Under the pieces are notes generated by a model. That model was not told where the DNA came from, ran no database searches, and saw only the letters and a program-made list of their open reading frames with translations. Positions 7,830-15,698 of a DNA stretch of 30,794 nt are shown here, in pieces. Each line of letters begins with the position of its first letter. The stretch's first letter is position 1. The DNA lies in NCBI GenBank assembly GCA_000961805.1, contig LADV01000038.1:1-30794 (forward strand), in the 5' to 3' direction. The translations under genes and the position numbers were made by a program. The DNA is from Peptococcaceae bacterium BRH_c23 (lineage in GTDB: Bacteria; Bacillota_B; Desulfitobacteriia; Desulfitobacteriales; Desulfitobacteriaceae).

Positions 7830-8873
7830 TTAAAAAGCAAGACTATGCACTGCTCTGTAGATCATCTCTGTTGCTAACTGAACCTGTTCAAGCTTCAATA
7901 ATGCTGTAGTGTCTTCTGGAGTATGATTTTTGACTAACCACTCCTTTGCTAGCAAGGTCACTGCCGGAATGTTGGCCGAGGCAAAACTGACGGAATCGCT
8001 ATTATGCCCTGCCGAAGGGGTCAATAAGGCACTGGCCCCACATTCTGCAGCGGCTTGACGAATAGCCTTGACCGCGATATTTTCGCTGTCTGCCCAAAGT
8101 GCAAAGTTTCCAAGCATCCCATTGCCGACTGTATCGACGTTTAAGACTGCTTGGATTTGTTGAAGAGGAAAGGTCGGAGCTTGGACAAATGCTTGGGACC
8201 CAACGAAGCCCATCTCTTCAGCACTCCAAAAGGCGATCACAATCGTTCGTTTTGGAACTTTCCCCTCCCGGAGAACTCGGCGTATGACATCTAGTACACA
8301 CCCGACCCCTGATGCGTTGTCATTAGCTCCAGGGTAGACCTGCCCTTCAAAAATTCCCAGGTGGTCGAAATGGGCCGAAAGTAGAATGATCTCCTGCGGA
8401 TTCTCACCGATTAGCCCCCCTAAGAGATTGACACTCGGAGTCTTTAAGGTCCGACTTTCTCCAGGTTTAAAGGTCAACCGACCCTTGACCCTGGTTTTCA
8501 CCACCGGAGGAATTGTAAACGCATGACTAAACCCTATTTTTGGTTCCCCCATAGGCTTTAGTCCAAGCCTGCTGAGCTGGGTCGTCAGATACTCTGCTGC
8601 TTTAGCCTCTCCTATTGATCCCGCTTTTCGACCCTGCATCTCATCTGCAGTCAATATAAGGATATCATCCATTGCTGTGCGGTTTAAACTTTCCTGATTA
8701 ATCAAATTAGGCTCTTGACTCTCCTCGATCAAAGGGGGAAGTACCAATTCAACCGGCGGACGACCTAACCCTATTTTTATAGTCTCTCCGACACGGGTCG
8801 GCCAGAGACTCCAAGGTAGACCGACGGCTCCCAGACCTAATAATGTCTTAATAAATACTCTGCGAGTCTGCAT
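7830..8873 (-). CDS. M28-family zinc aminopeptidase with Tat-type leader
   Basis: A 347-residue metallopeptidase. The N-terminus has TRRVFIK followed by a hydrophobic stretch to about residue 25, a good twin-arginine export signal, so the enzyme probably acts outside the membrane. Metal ligands of the M28 (PF04389) fold are all visible: SAHFDH (His168, Asp170), GANDNASG (Asp185), SAEEMGFVG (Glu219/220), NVDTVG (Asp247) and GHNSD (His290). Family members remove N-terminal residues from peptides. No PA domain is evident. Convergent with motB (7 nt between stops) and divergent from yaaR with only 29 nt between start codons. Substrate unknown. Confidence 0.9.
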   Translation of the reverse strand: MQTRRVFIKTLLGLGAVGLPWSLWPTRVGETIKIGLGRPPVELVLPPLIEESQEPNLINQESLNRTAMDDILILTADEMQGRKAGSIGEAKAAEYLTTQLSRLGLKPMGEPKIGFSHAFTIPPVVKTRVKGRLTFKPGESRTLKTPSVNLLGGLIGENPQEIILLSAHFDHLGIFEGQVYPGANDNASGVGCVLDVIRRVLREGKVPKRTIVIAFWSAEEMGFVGSQAFVQAPTFPLQQIQAVLNVDTVGNGMLGNFALWADSENIAVKAIRQAAAECGASALLTPSAGHNSDSVSFASANIPAVTLLAKEWLVKNHTPEDTTALLKLEQVQLATEMIYRAVHSLAF

Positions 8874-8902
8874 AACAATTCCTTTCTTAAAGGAGAATGA
8901 CT

Positions 8903-9340
8903 ATGTCTTTACGCATAAATACACCCCATCAAACCCCAGCCACAAACCTTGATTCTCAGAGTCCCTCTGCTAAAACGAATGATTTTAGTGGTGTCTTATC
9001 TCAAACCCAAAAAATTCAGCGCATCGAACTCCAAACGTTTCTAGGTAAACTTGAATCTCAAGGGAAGAAGCTAGCTCAATCTCTCTCGATCCGTGATCTT
9101 AAAGATTTTCGCGATATGGTAAAAACATTCCTTCGCTCCACCTTTGGACAAAGCCGAAAAATGTTTGAAGATTCGTCCCATGATTCTTATGGGCGCCCAA
9201 AGGTCATGACGCGAATTGCCAAAATCGATCAAGCATTAGAAGAGTTAGGGCAACAACTCCTGGATCAGCAATCTAAACCCCTTGAAGTTTTAACAAAGAT
9301 TGATGAAATTCGCGGCTTAGTTGTCGACCTTTTCGCTTAG
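8903..9340 (+). CDS. yaaR: YaaR family protein (DUF327)
   Basis: About 145 residues, helical, with a disordered N-terminus and the family core LRDFRDMVKxFL (here IRDLKDFRDMVKTFLRSTF near residue 67) and a C-terminal KIDEIRGLVVDLFA helix. YaaR of B. subtilis is uncharacterised; in Clostridia it often lies near flagellar or chemotaxis genes, as here. An ATG at 8897 abuts the ribosome site AAAGGAG with 1 nt spacing, so the ATG at 8903 (7-nt spacing) is the better start. Function unknown. Confidence 0.8.
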   Translation: MSLRINTPHQTPATNLDSQSPSAKTNDFSGVLSQTQKIQRIELQTFLGKLESQGKKLAQSLSIRDLKDFRDMVKTFLRSTFGQSRKMFEDSSHDSYGRPKVMTRIAKIDQALEELGQQLLDQQSKPLEVLTKIDEIRGLVVDLFA

Positions 9341-9398
9341 GATTACGGTTTTATCAAGTCGTTTGGGAACAAATATATTTATGAAAGAGGTGTAACCC

Positions 9399-10187
9399 TT
9401 GTCCTTTGCATCCATTGCCAATACCTATGAAGACTTTGTTAAAGGGTTTCATCCCAAAAGCGGGCTGGATCTAAAATTCTATAAGCAAAACCAAATGCAG
9501 CGTCGAATTCTTAGCTTTATGCACTCTCACGGGCACCAAGCCTATCCGGAGTTTTTGAAAGCACTTAATCTTGATCCCGTCTTATATGACGCCTTCTTTA
9601 AACATTTAACCATTAACGTTTCTCAATTCTTCCGGGATGCTAACCAATGGAAAACCCTGCGAGAAACGATTATACCCATGATGCTTCAGAATAAAGCCCC
9701 GCTAAAACTTTGGAGTGCCGGCTGTTCAAGCGGCCAAGAACCTTACTCACTAGCTATGACAATGATGGACTATTTCTCCACTGCCAAGTTCACCGTCCTT
9801 GGCACAGATATAGATGTTAATGTACTGCAACAAGCTAAAGAGGGTGTCTACAAACAAAATGATTTTGCAAGTACTCCACCAGAATTTCTACAGAAATATT
9901 TTACCCCATCTGATAAAGGGTATCAAATCAAAGATTTAGTCAAACGACAAGTCAATTTTCAGCACCAAAATCTACTTACCGATCGTTTCCAAACTAGCTT
10001 TGACTTTATTGCCTGTCGTAATGTCGTGATCTACTTCACTGAAGAGGCCAAAGAAATGCTCTACAAGAAGTTCACAGAGTCCTTACGCCCAGGTGGAATT
10101 CTTTTCACCGGAAGCACAGAACACCTCTTCGGGATGAATCACCTAGGCCTCAAACCCGTTTCCTCTTTCTTCTATCAGAAACAATAA
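9399..10187 (+). CDS. cheR: Chemotaxis protein methyltransferase CheR
   Basis: A 262-residue protein with the CheR N-terminal helical domain (to about residue 75) and an S-adenosylmethionine methyltransferase domain with LWSAGCSSGQEPYSLAM (SAM binding), GTDIDVNVLQQAKEGVY and CRNVVIYF. It methylates glutamates of chemoreceptors. The start is TTG at 9399, supported by AAAGAGGTG 6 nt upstream; no better start exists. No chemotaxis operon partners are next to it, but yaaR lies 58 nt upstream on the same strand. A terminator hairpin follows at 10206. Confidence 0.96.
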   Translation: MSFASIANTYEDFVKGFHPKSGLDLKFYKQNQMQRRILSFMHSHGHQAYPEFLKALNLDPVLYDAFFKHLTINVSQFFRDANQWKTLRETIIPMMLQNKAPLKLWSAGCSSGQEPYSLAMTMMDYFSTAKFTVLGTDIDVNVLQQAKEGVYKQNDFASTPPEFLQKYFTPSDKGYQIKDLVKRQVNFQHQNLLTDRFQTSFDFIACRNVVIYFTEEAKEMLYKKFTESLRPGGILFTGSTEHLFGMNHLGLKPVSSFFYQKQ

Positions 10188-10205
10188 CATAAACCAAACC
10201 AACTA

Positions 10206-10243
10206 GGGACTCTGACTCATTCACCATGAGTCAGAGCCCCTTT
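10206..10243 (+). terminator. Terminator hairpin after cheR
   Basis: Stem GGG-A-CTCTGACTCA with TGAGTCAGAG-CCC (one bulged A), 7-nt loop, then CTTT. The U-tract is short on both strands; it sits between convergent genes and may serve both. Confidence 0.7.
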
Positions 10244-10249
10244 AAAGTT

Positions 10250-10444
10250 TCAAGTAAACGACGTTGGACATTCTCGTTCATACTGTTGAACAAATTCCTC
10301 CAAAGGATAGGTAACCCCTTTGCCTTTAAACTCCAACGATACCTGTTGAGCATTTGGATTAAATCCGATAAACTTCATACCGAGCAGCCTAGCCATTTTA
10401 GATAATTCGATCCGCGTACCTCGCCCGAGGTCTTGTAATTGCAT
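10250..10444 (-). CDS. Short hypothetical protein (about 64 residues)
   Basis: I do not recognise this family. The protein from ATG 10444 starts MQLQDLGRGTRIELSKMARLL, is hydrophilic with one amphipathic helix and the pattern GKGVTYPLEEFVQQYERECP at the end; no signal peptide or membrane helix. A ribosome site AGGGGAG stands 8 nt before ATG 10444; an alternative ATG at 10471 also has GGAG 5 nt upstream and would add nine residues. It converges with cheR across the shared hairpin at 10206. Coding potential is plausible from the ribosome sites and the ordered composition, not proven. Confidence 0.5.
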   Translation of the reverse strand: MQLQDLGRGTRIELSKMARLLGMKFIGFNPNAQQVSLEFKGKGVTYPLEEFVQQYERECPTSFT

Positions 10445-10648
10445 CCAACACACTCCCCTTTTTCTTGTCATTATGACTCCAAAAAAGTATTGAATGTCCC
10501 CGATCAAACCGGCATATTAAGTTGTTTCAGAGAGTGACAAGTCACAAAGAATACTTGGCAACTCAGCTTAGGTTTATCATATCTTATTCACCAGTTTCTT
10601 TCAACTCTCTTATCTTGAAAGATATTAGCTTGCCATGAGGAATAGTTC

Positions 10649-11035
10649 TTACCAAGATCCCCAAATTCCCAAGACACTAATGCCCGCCAAAATCAGCACG
10701 CATCCTATGATTTTAGGCATTGTGAGAGTTTCATGGAGTAGAAGAACACCATACAGAATAGCAATTACATATCCCAACGAAACTAGTGGATATGCATAGC
10801 TAAGCTCCCAACGTGAAATTACTACCAGCCAAAGAATTGAACTAACTCCAAAACACATAAACCCAACGAAAATTGCCGGAGAGAAAATTATGGATCCCAG
10901 CTGTGACCAAATCCCTGTGAGCGTTACCTTTCCATATTGAAGCATACCTAGACGGAATAAAAATTGCCCTGTAGCCCCTAATAAAATTGATACCAAAGCA
11001 ACGACTAAAGGGCGTACTTCAGAGCTTATAGTCAT
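10649..11035 (-). CDS. Small four-helix EamA/SMR-like transporter
   Basis: About 128 residues with four hydrophobic segments (roughly residues 8-28, 45-67, 72-90 and 100-122 of the trimmed protein), ending in the motif LHETLTMPKIIGCVLILAGI that is typical of the drug/metabolite transporter superfamily (half-size EamA, EmrE/ArnE-like). Such proteins work as dimers in the cytoplasmic membrane; the substrate cannot be predicted. The frame opens at 11065, but the ATG at 11035 has AAGGAGT about 10 nt upstream and the earlier ATG has none, so 11035 is used. No partner gene is adjacent. Confidence 0.82.
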   Translation of the reverse strand: MTISSEVRPLVVALVSILLGATGQFLFRLGMLQYGKVTLTGIWSQLGSIIFSPAIFVGFMCFGVSSILWLVVISRWELSYAYPLVSLGYVIAILYGVLLLHETLTMPKIIGCVLILAGISVLGIWGSW

Positions 11036-11194
11036 AGATTCAAAACTCCTTGAATTCAACTTCAAAACTATAGTTAATAACAGTAAAGTTTTCTCTGAAT
11101 GACGTTTATTTATTCTTCTAACTTTAAGCTCAAGTTATAAAGATAAATAAGTAGTGAAAAAAAACAAGATCTGGGAAAGAGCAAAAATCCTATC

Positions 11195-11239
11195 AAATAA
11201 ATAAGGAAACCGCCGATGCATTTACATCCTCAGTTTCCT
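11195..11239 (-). terminator. rnpB terminator
   Basis: On the minus strand a 15-position stem (AGGAAACTGAGGATG with CATCGGCGGTTTCCT, two internal mismatches) with a 6-nt loop is followed by TATTTATTT. It lies just past the 3' end of RNase P RNA. Confidence 0.75.
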
Positions 11240-11242
11240 ACA

Positions 11243-11686
11243 ATGCGAAGTCAACCTATAAGCCGAGTTCTGTCCCTCCGTTCGGAGGTGATGATCATCT
11301 ATCTCGAACCGCCGTTACCGACGGCCTCTAGCGACCTTACCCGGGAACAAAAACGGGCCGTTCATAGTTCCCCTATTCAGTCTTGCTCCAGGTGGGGTTT
11401 ACATGGCCAGCCAGTCGCCTGACTGCCGGTGAGCTCTTACCTCGCCTTTCCACCCTTACCTACTCGGAGGTCAGTCGTCAGAAGCCGGAAGTCGGATTAG
11501 AACAAACTTATTCTAACCTCTGGCCTCTGACAACTGACCTCCGTTATCGGCGGTATCTCTCTGTTGCACTTTCCTTGGGGTCTCCCCCACTGGGTGTTAC
11601 CCAGCACCTTGCCCTATGGAGCTCGGACTTTCCTCAGAGGCGACCTTTGGGTCCTTACCTCCGCGATCATCTGGTTGGCTTCGCTT
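11243..11686 (-). ncRNA. rnpB: RNase P RNA, ancestral (type A) architecture
   Basis: The RNA component that cleaves the 5' leader from pre-tRNAs. On the minus strand the conserved blocks appear in order: GAGGAAAGTCCGAGCTCC (P4/J), GTGCAACAGAGAG, GGTAAGGGTGGAAAGG, GGAGCAAGACTGAATAGGGG and the 3' block GACAGAACTCGGCTTATAGG. The ends were set by the P1 helix: GCGAAGCCAACC (minus, 11684 down to 11673) pairs with GGTTGACTTCGC (11256 down to 11245) with one mismatch; ends are good to a few bases. Helix P12 (11465-11543) is greatly lengthened and made of heptanucleotide repeats. Overlapping plus-strand ORFs are artefacts. Confidence 0.95.
11465..11543 (-). repeat. Heptanucleotide repeat hairpin forming rnpB helix P12
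   Basis: On plus, 11470-11504 reads as five 7-nt units GTCAGTC, GTCAGAA, GCCGGAA, GTCGGAT, TAGAACA; the returning arm (11511-11538 on minus) reads GTCAGTT, GTCAGAG, GCCAGAG, GTTAGAA. The two arms pair over more than 30 bp with scattered mismatches. This resembles the short tandemly repeated (STRR) heptamers known from cyanobacterial genomes and rnpB, by form, not by homology. Confidence 0.8.
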
Positions 11687-11734
11687 AGTTATCTTACTAG
11701 AAAACTTTGTTTTGGTCAAATGGAGAGTATTGGA

Positions 11735-11887
11735 TTAATTAACATTAGTCTTTTTCTCTTCCATTTCTTCCATTTCATCATCAATGTCCATCAGTTCGAT
11801 CAACCATTTAGTACGATTAGCACCGTCTTCTGAAATGTTGATTAATACCTTTTCACGTTGAACACGTAGGATTTCTGTGCGGTTCAT
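11735..11887 (-). CDS. Small acidic protein, 50 residues, unknown function
   Basis: Reading on minus from ATG 11887 gives 50 codons to TAA at 11735: start MNRTEILRVQREKVLINISE, centre GANRTKWLIELMDIDDEM, and a Glu/Met/Lys tail. The ribosome site GAAAGGAG lies 8 nt upstream, and an upstream TTGACA-type promoter is present at 11995-12026, so the gene is well supported although short. It is a single charged helix-rich peptide with no signal sequence. It sits between trmK-nif3 and rnpB; rnpB is about 50 nt downstream on the same strand and could be co-transcribed with it. I do not recognise the family. Confidence 0.75.
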   Translation of the reverse strand: MNRTEILRVQREKVLINISEDGANRTKWLIELMDIDDEMEEMEEKKTNVN

Positions 11888-11994
11888 AATTCATTCTCCT
11901 TTCAAATGTTTTCTATCGGGGAATCAGTAATTCGTCTAAATAAGCCTCGGATATTTCATTGAAAAGACTCTATTATCAGACTATTCCTTGCAAT

Positions 11995-12026
11995 ATTATA
12001 GTAATATATTTCACAATGGCTGTCAA
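11995..12026 (-). promoter_or_regulatory. Candidate sigma-A promoter for the 50-residue ORF (and perhaps rnpB)
   Basis: On minus TTGACA (12021-12026) is a perfect -35. A perfect TATAAT (11995-12000) follows at 20 nt, which is too far; TACTAT at 17 nt spacing is the likelier -10. Leader of about 105 nt to the start codon. Confidence 0.5.
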
Positions 12027-12091
12027 GTGGTAATATTTACTTTCGTAATGTTGCAATAGTCAAAATTTATTACTAAACAATGACCATCCCT

Positions 12092-12904
12092 TTAGCCAAG
12101 CCATGGCGAGCGATTGATTGAACTCACTTTAATCTCTATTCCTTGCAGAGATTTTTCGGCAGACAAATAGTGATACAGCTTTTTCAGCATGGGCGCTTCG
12201 CTTAGGAAATGCCCAAGATCTCCGACAGCCATACCTCCTTCCAGTGCATCGAGAGCGGAATGATGGTCAACATCTCCCGTTATAAGGAGATCCGCTCCTT
12301 TAAACAACGCATTAGAGACGAATCGCCCCCCACTGCCATTGACAATGGCGACTTTTCGCACATCTTGCTCTAGTGATCCGGCTAAGCGAACTCCAGATAA
12401 CTCATAGTCCTGTGCATATACCTCTGACTTGGTCAACTTATCTAAAAACCTCTTCCACAGAATTTCTAATTTCTCACGATGTGGTAAATAGCCGATTACA
12501 CCGTACCCTCGTTCTTCGCCCTCCAATAGTTCCATTTTTTCAAGTCCTAGGATCTCCCCTAAGACGCGGCTCGAAGAGAATACTGATTGATCCAAATTCG
12601 TGTGAGCAGCATAATAACCAATCTCATGTTGCAAAAGTCCAAGAGGGACTTGTGCTCCTGTGTTATCAGATCTTAAGTTTTTCAGAGGACGGAAAATTAT
12701 GGGGTGATGGGCCACGATAAGTTGGGCGCCAAAATCCTTTGCTTCCTCGACCACTGCCAAGGTTCCGTCTAAAGAAATCAATATGCGCTCAATGGGCTTT
12801 GATCCGCTTCCAACCAATAACCCGACATTATCCCACTCCTCAGCCCAAGATTTGGGAGCGATCTTTTCAATTAGTTGAGCCACTAATCCAATCGTTACTG
12901 CCAT
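12092..12904 (-). CDS. Nif3-like dinuclear metal centre protein (YqfO/GTP cyclohydrolase I type 2 family)
   Basis: A 270-residue protein of the Nif3/YqfO family with the metal-site motifs AHHPIIF near residue 65, HTNLDQ near 101 and GDVDHHSA near 210. It lacks the inserted PII/CutA-like middle domain that makes B. subtilis YqfO about 370 residues, so it is the short form. Family members form toroidal hexamers; their physiological role is unsettled despite the cyclohydrolase name. It overlaps the 3' end of trmK by 10 nt, the conserved trmK-nif3 pair in Firmicutes. Confidence 0.92.
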   Translation of the reverse strand: MAVTIGLVAQLIEKIAPKSWAEEWDNVGLLVGSGSKPIERILISLDGTLAVVEEAKDFGAQLIVAHHPIIFRPLKNLRSDNTGAQVPLGLLQHEIGYYAAHTNLDQSVFSSSRVLGEILGLEKMELLEGEERGYGVIGYLPHREKLEILWKRFLDKLTKSEVYAQDYELSGVRLAGSLEQDVRKVAIVNGSGGRFVSNALFKGADLLITGDVDHHSALDALEGGMAVGDLGHFLSEAPMLKKLYHYLSAEKSLQGIEIKVSSINRSPWLG

Positions 12905-13692
12905 ATCCTTAGTCCCTCCACTAACGTCAATTCATTGCAGACCTCTCTGATTTTTGTGACAATTTCTATGCTCTTGGATTTCTTCATTTGCTCGATCCGC
13001 CTCAGAAGCATGCCGCAATAGTCGTTGAGATGATCCCTCAAGAGTTCCGTTCGTTCTTCTAGGACGAGGGGTCCGAAATGCCACACAAGTCTGGACACTA
13101 AGTCTTGGAATTCAAATGTCTGGATACCGAACTTCTCCTGAAGCGGGTGCAACCGCAGACTCCAAACACTCACATTTTCTTGTAGTTGGACAATGTCCCA
13201 TCCTTCTTCCTTAGCAAGGGCTATGACCACATAGATTCGATCCTCTTCTTTCACCAACCGCTCTTCCTTAAGCCGCCAGCCACTATTCAACAGCGCTAAC
13301 CGTAACGGTCCCTCTGCCCCTTGCGGTTGTAAGATGAGATCAGTCACGGAAGCTAAAACGTCTGGACGGGCAGATAGAATCTCCAACATGGTTCTGCCAC
13401 CCATTCCCGCAAGGGTAAGGGCATTGATTTCCCCTGACTCAAGTGGCATTAAACCATCACCAAACCTCACATCTATGTAAGCCTCTAAGTTCCGGCCTTT
13501 AACAGCATTCAACGCGGATAGGTATGGCCCTTCATGGACATCCACAGCGATAGCCTTTGATATTTGCAGTGTCTCGTAGAGTGCTATGGGTAAATAGGCA
13601 TGATCAGTCCCGATGTCTCCCAGCTCTGCACCCACTGGCACAAAGGATGCAACAGTTTGCAAACGTGGACCTAGAGTGACGGATATTGTCAT
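12895..13692 (-). CDS. trmK: tRNA (adenine-22-N1)-methyltransferase TrmK
   Basis: A 265-residue protein with the SAM-binding motif VGAELGDIGTDHAYLP near residue 20, AVDVHEGP near 48 and the characteristic LAGMGGRTM motif near 92, then a C-terminal coiled-coil region (about 215-265) as in B. subtilis TrmK (YqfN). It methylates N1 of A22 in bacterial tRNAs. The start at 13692 is preceded by AGAGGTGAATT. Normally trmK lies directly after rpoD; here about 6.8 kb separate them. Confidence 0.93.
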   Translation of the reverse strand: MTISVTLGPRLQTVASFVPVGAELGDIGTDHAYLPIALYETLQISKAIAVDVHEGPYLSALNAVKGRNLEAYIDVRFGDGLMPLESGEINALTLAGMGGRTMLEILSARPDVLASVTDLILQPQGAEGPLRLALLNSGWRLKEERLVKEEDRIYVVIALAKEEGWDIVQLQENVSVWSLRLHPLQEKFGIQTFEFQDLVSRLVWHFGPLVLEERTELLRDHLNDYCGMLLRRIEQMKKSKSIEIVTKIREVCNELTLVEGLRIWQ

Positions 13693-13846
13693 AATTCACC
13701 TCTTTAATAATAACTACTTATTAAAAACTATTATGCCCTTAATTGCATAAATGGAACCCTAGTGTGAGAAAAACAAAACTCAAAATTATGTAGAATAGGT
13801 CGTTCTTATTATAACACTCTGTCAGGCAAAGTGCTTCTCGGCGCAC

Positions 13847-13889
13847 AAGAAAAGGCGGATAGATTATTATTGTCAATCCATCCACCTTT
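13847..13889 (-). terminator. Terminator of the gcl-hyi-garR operon
   Basis: On minus AAAGGTGGAT (13889-13880) pairs with ATCCGCCTTT (13860-13851) over 10 bp with one T-G pair; the downstream side continues TTCTTG. A second small hairpin with ACGGAT/ATCCGT lies nearer the garR stop codon. Confidence 0.65.
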
Positions 13890-13947
13890 AAATTTTGAAA
13901 GTTATCTGACGGATCCTCCCCTTGTCCCATCCGTATCTCTTTCGTTA

Positions 13948-14838
13948 CTATCCTCTACTAACTTCGCTTTGGGCCAGTTTTTCGTAATACTGAACGAGAG
14001 CTCCATGATCCGCCTGTTCTAAGCCTTGAGCCTTGAGCACTTGCATCATTTCCATTACAGACGCCGTTAAGGGCAACGGAGAACCGATTTCATGACCCGT
14101 TTCTAAAACATTGTTTAAATCCTTAATATGCAACCCAATTCTGAACCCCGGATCAAAGCGACGCTCGATCATCAAGGGCGCTTTGGCATCTAAAACAGTA
14201 CTGCCTGCTAATCCCCCACGAATAGCTTTATAAACAGCTTCAGGATTAACCCCTGCTTTGGTCGCTAGTACTAAGGCTTCGGATACTGCGGCAATATTTA
14301 CCGCTACGATAATCTGATTTGCCAATTTTGTTACATTTCCTGCACCGACATCTCCGCAAAGTAATGCGGACGAGCCCATAGCTTGAAAGATCGGATAGCA
14401 TTCTTCAAAATCAGCTAACATCCCGCCTACCATAATAGAAAGGGTCCCCTCAATCGCTTTGGGCTCTCCCCCACTCACTGGCGCATCCAGAAAACGCACG
14501 GATTTTCCGGCAAGGACTTCAGCTATCTCTCGACTGACAATGGGAGCAATAGAACTCATGTCAATCACTATAGAACCAGGATGAATCCCTTCTAGAACCC
14601 CATTAGGTCCAAGAATTACTTCACGGACTTGAGGGGAATTGGGAAGCATGGTAATAATTATTTCACACTGTTCAGCAACATCCTTAGGGGAAACTCCTGC
14701 CTTTGCCCCCGCTTCCACAATCTCTTGAATTGCCTTTGTGCTTCGGTTATACACAACAACCTCATAACCTGCTTTTATAAGATTTCGGCTCATAGGCTTC
14801 CCCATGATTCCTAAACCGATAAAACCAATCTTACTCAA
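13948..14838 (-). CDS. garR: 2-hydroxy-3-oxopropionate (tartronate semialdehyde) reductase
   Basis: A 296-residue beta-hydroxyacid dehydrogenase. N-terminal NAD(P)-binding motif GFIGLGIMGKPMSRNL, substrate motif DAPVSGGEPKAIEGTLSIMVGG near residue 118 and catalytic Lys in GNVTKLANQ near residue 170. With hyi and gcl upstream the substrate is most likely tartronate semialdehyde, giving glycerate; 3-hydroxyisobutyrate dehydrogenase is the alternative by sequence alone. The start is TTG at 14838 with AAAGGTG about 13 nt upstream. It is the last gene of the operon, 25 nt after hyi. Confidence 0.9.
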   Translation of the reverse strand: MSKIGFIGLGIMGKPMSRNLIKAGYEVVVYNRSTKAIQEIVEAGAKAGVSPKDVAEQCEIIITMLPNSPQVREVILGPNGVLEGIHPGSIVIDMSSIAPIVSREIAEVLAGKSVRFLDAPVSGGEPKAIEGTLSIMVGGMLADFEECYPIFQAMGSSALLCGDVGAGNVTKLANQIIVAVNIAAVSEALVLATKAGVNPEAVYKAIRGGLAGSTVLDAKAPLMIERRFDPGFRIGLHIKDLNNVLETGHEIGSPLPLTASVMEMMQVLKAQGLEQADHGALVQYYEKLAQSEVSRG

Positions 14839-14862
14839 CTCAGATCACACCTTTCTATTTTT

Positions 14863-15654
14863 CTATAAGCTATAATTTTTAACCCACCTTAAGGATGTTT
14901 CTGTATCAGGGCCAGGAACATATTCCAAGGCAATCTCCTGCGAATACCCTGCTTTCTTAAGCTCTGTCAATAATCTCTGGAAAGCGATCTCACCCGTACC
15001 CGGTTGGTGTCTTCCTGGCTGATCCGCAATCTGAATGTGGCCGATCTGAGCTATGGAATTACTGAGGGTTTTCCAGAGATCTTCGTTTTCACGACTCGCA
15101 TGGTAAATGTCCCACTGTAAAAAGACATTTGGACGATTGATTTCTGCGATGAGTTTTAAAACTTGATCCGTGGTATTGAGGAAGAACCCAGGAATATCAT
15201 AATGATTAATAGGTTCAATCATCAAGCGCAAACCATGCTCCTCAAGTTTCTTTGCCGCATAAGAGATGTTTTCCACCATGGTCGACCGTAATACCGACTC
15301 ATCCAACTCAGGATCTCCTTTGCCAACTAAACAGTTCACCTGTGTCACACCAAGTTTTTGAGCCGCCACGATCGCTTGCCCTACTCCTGCACGAAACTCG
15401 TTCTTCCGTTCTGGCTTAACCGCGATTCCTCTCTCCCCATTTCCCCAATCCCCTGCCGGAAGGTTAAATAAAACGAGCTTTAACTCTAAGCTATTAAGCT
15501 GTGATTTTATCTCCTCAAGGTCATAATCGTAGGGAAACATAAACTCTACCTTTGCAAAGCCTGCCGCTTTCGCGGCCCTAAACCGCTCCATAAAAGGCAA
15601 CTCTGTAAATAGGAATGAAAGATTTGCGACGAAATTCTTAAGATCTGTACCCAT
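14863..15654 (-). CDS. hyi: Hydroxypyruvate isomerase (TIM-barrel)
   Basis: A 263-residue AP-endonuclease-2-like TIM barrel that interconverts hydroxypyruvate and tartronate semialdehyde. Motifs seen: LSFLFTELPFMERF at the start, a metal/catalytic Glu in MIEPINHYDIPGFFLN near residue 144, QWDIYHA near 180, HIQIADQPGRHQPGTGEI near 205, and EYVPG near the C-terminus. These match the Hyi family closely. It lies between gcl and garR, 44 nt after gcl, with its own site GGAAG before the ATG. Confidence 0.92.
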   Translation of the reverse strand: MGTDLKNFVANLSFLFTELPFMERFRAAKAAGFAKVEFMFPYDYDLEEIKSQLNSLELKLVLFNLPAGDWGNGERGIAVKPERKNEFRAGVGQAIVAAQKLGVTQVNCLVGKGDPELDESVLRSTMVENISYAAKKLEEHGLRLMIEPINHYDIPGFFLNTTDQVLKLIAEINRPNVFLQWDIYHASRENEDLWKTLSNSIAQIGHIQIADQPGRHQPGTGEIAFQRLLTELKKAGYSQEIALEYVPGPDTETSLRWVKNYSL

Positions 15655-15698
15655 AAGTGATCTTCCTTTCTGCTGACTATTTTATCTACTTATACCTC

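Noticed and set aside
11465..11543. Possible CRISPR-like repeat array
   Set aside because: Units are 7 nt, contiguous and form one hairpin within rnpB; there are no spacers.
11216..11833. Three plus-strand ORFs of 68-101 codons
   Set aside because: They lie opposite rnpB and the 50-codon ORF; their sequence is the antisense of conserved RNase P RNA blocks.
13739..13930. 63-codon minus-strand ORF after garR
   Set aside because: It spans the gcl operon terminator and has no ribosome site or protein-like pattern.
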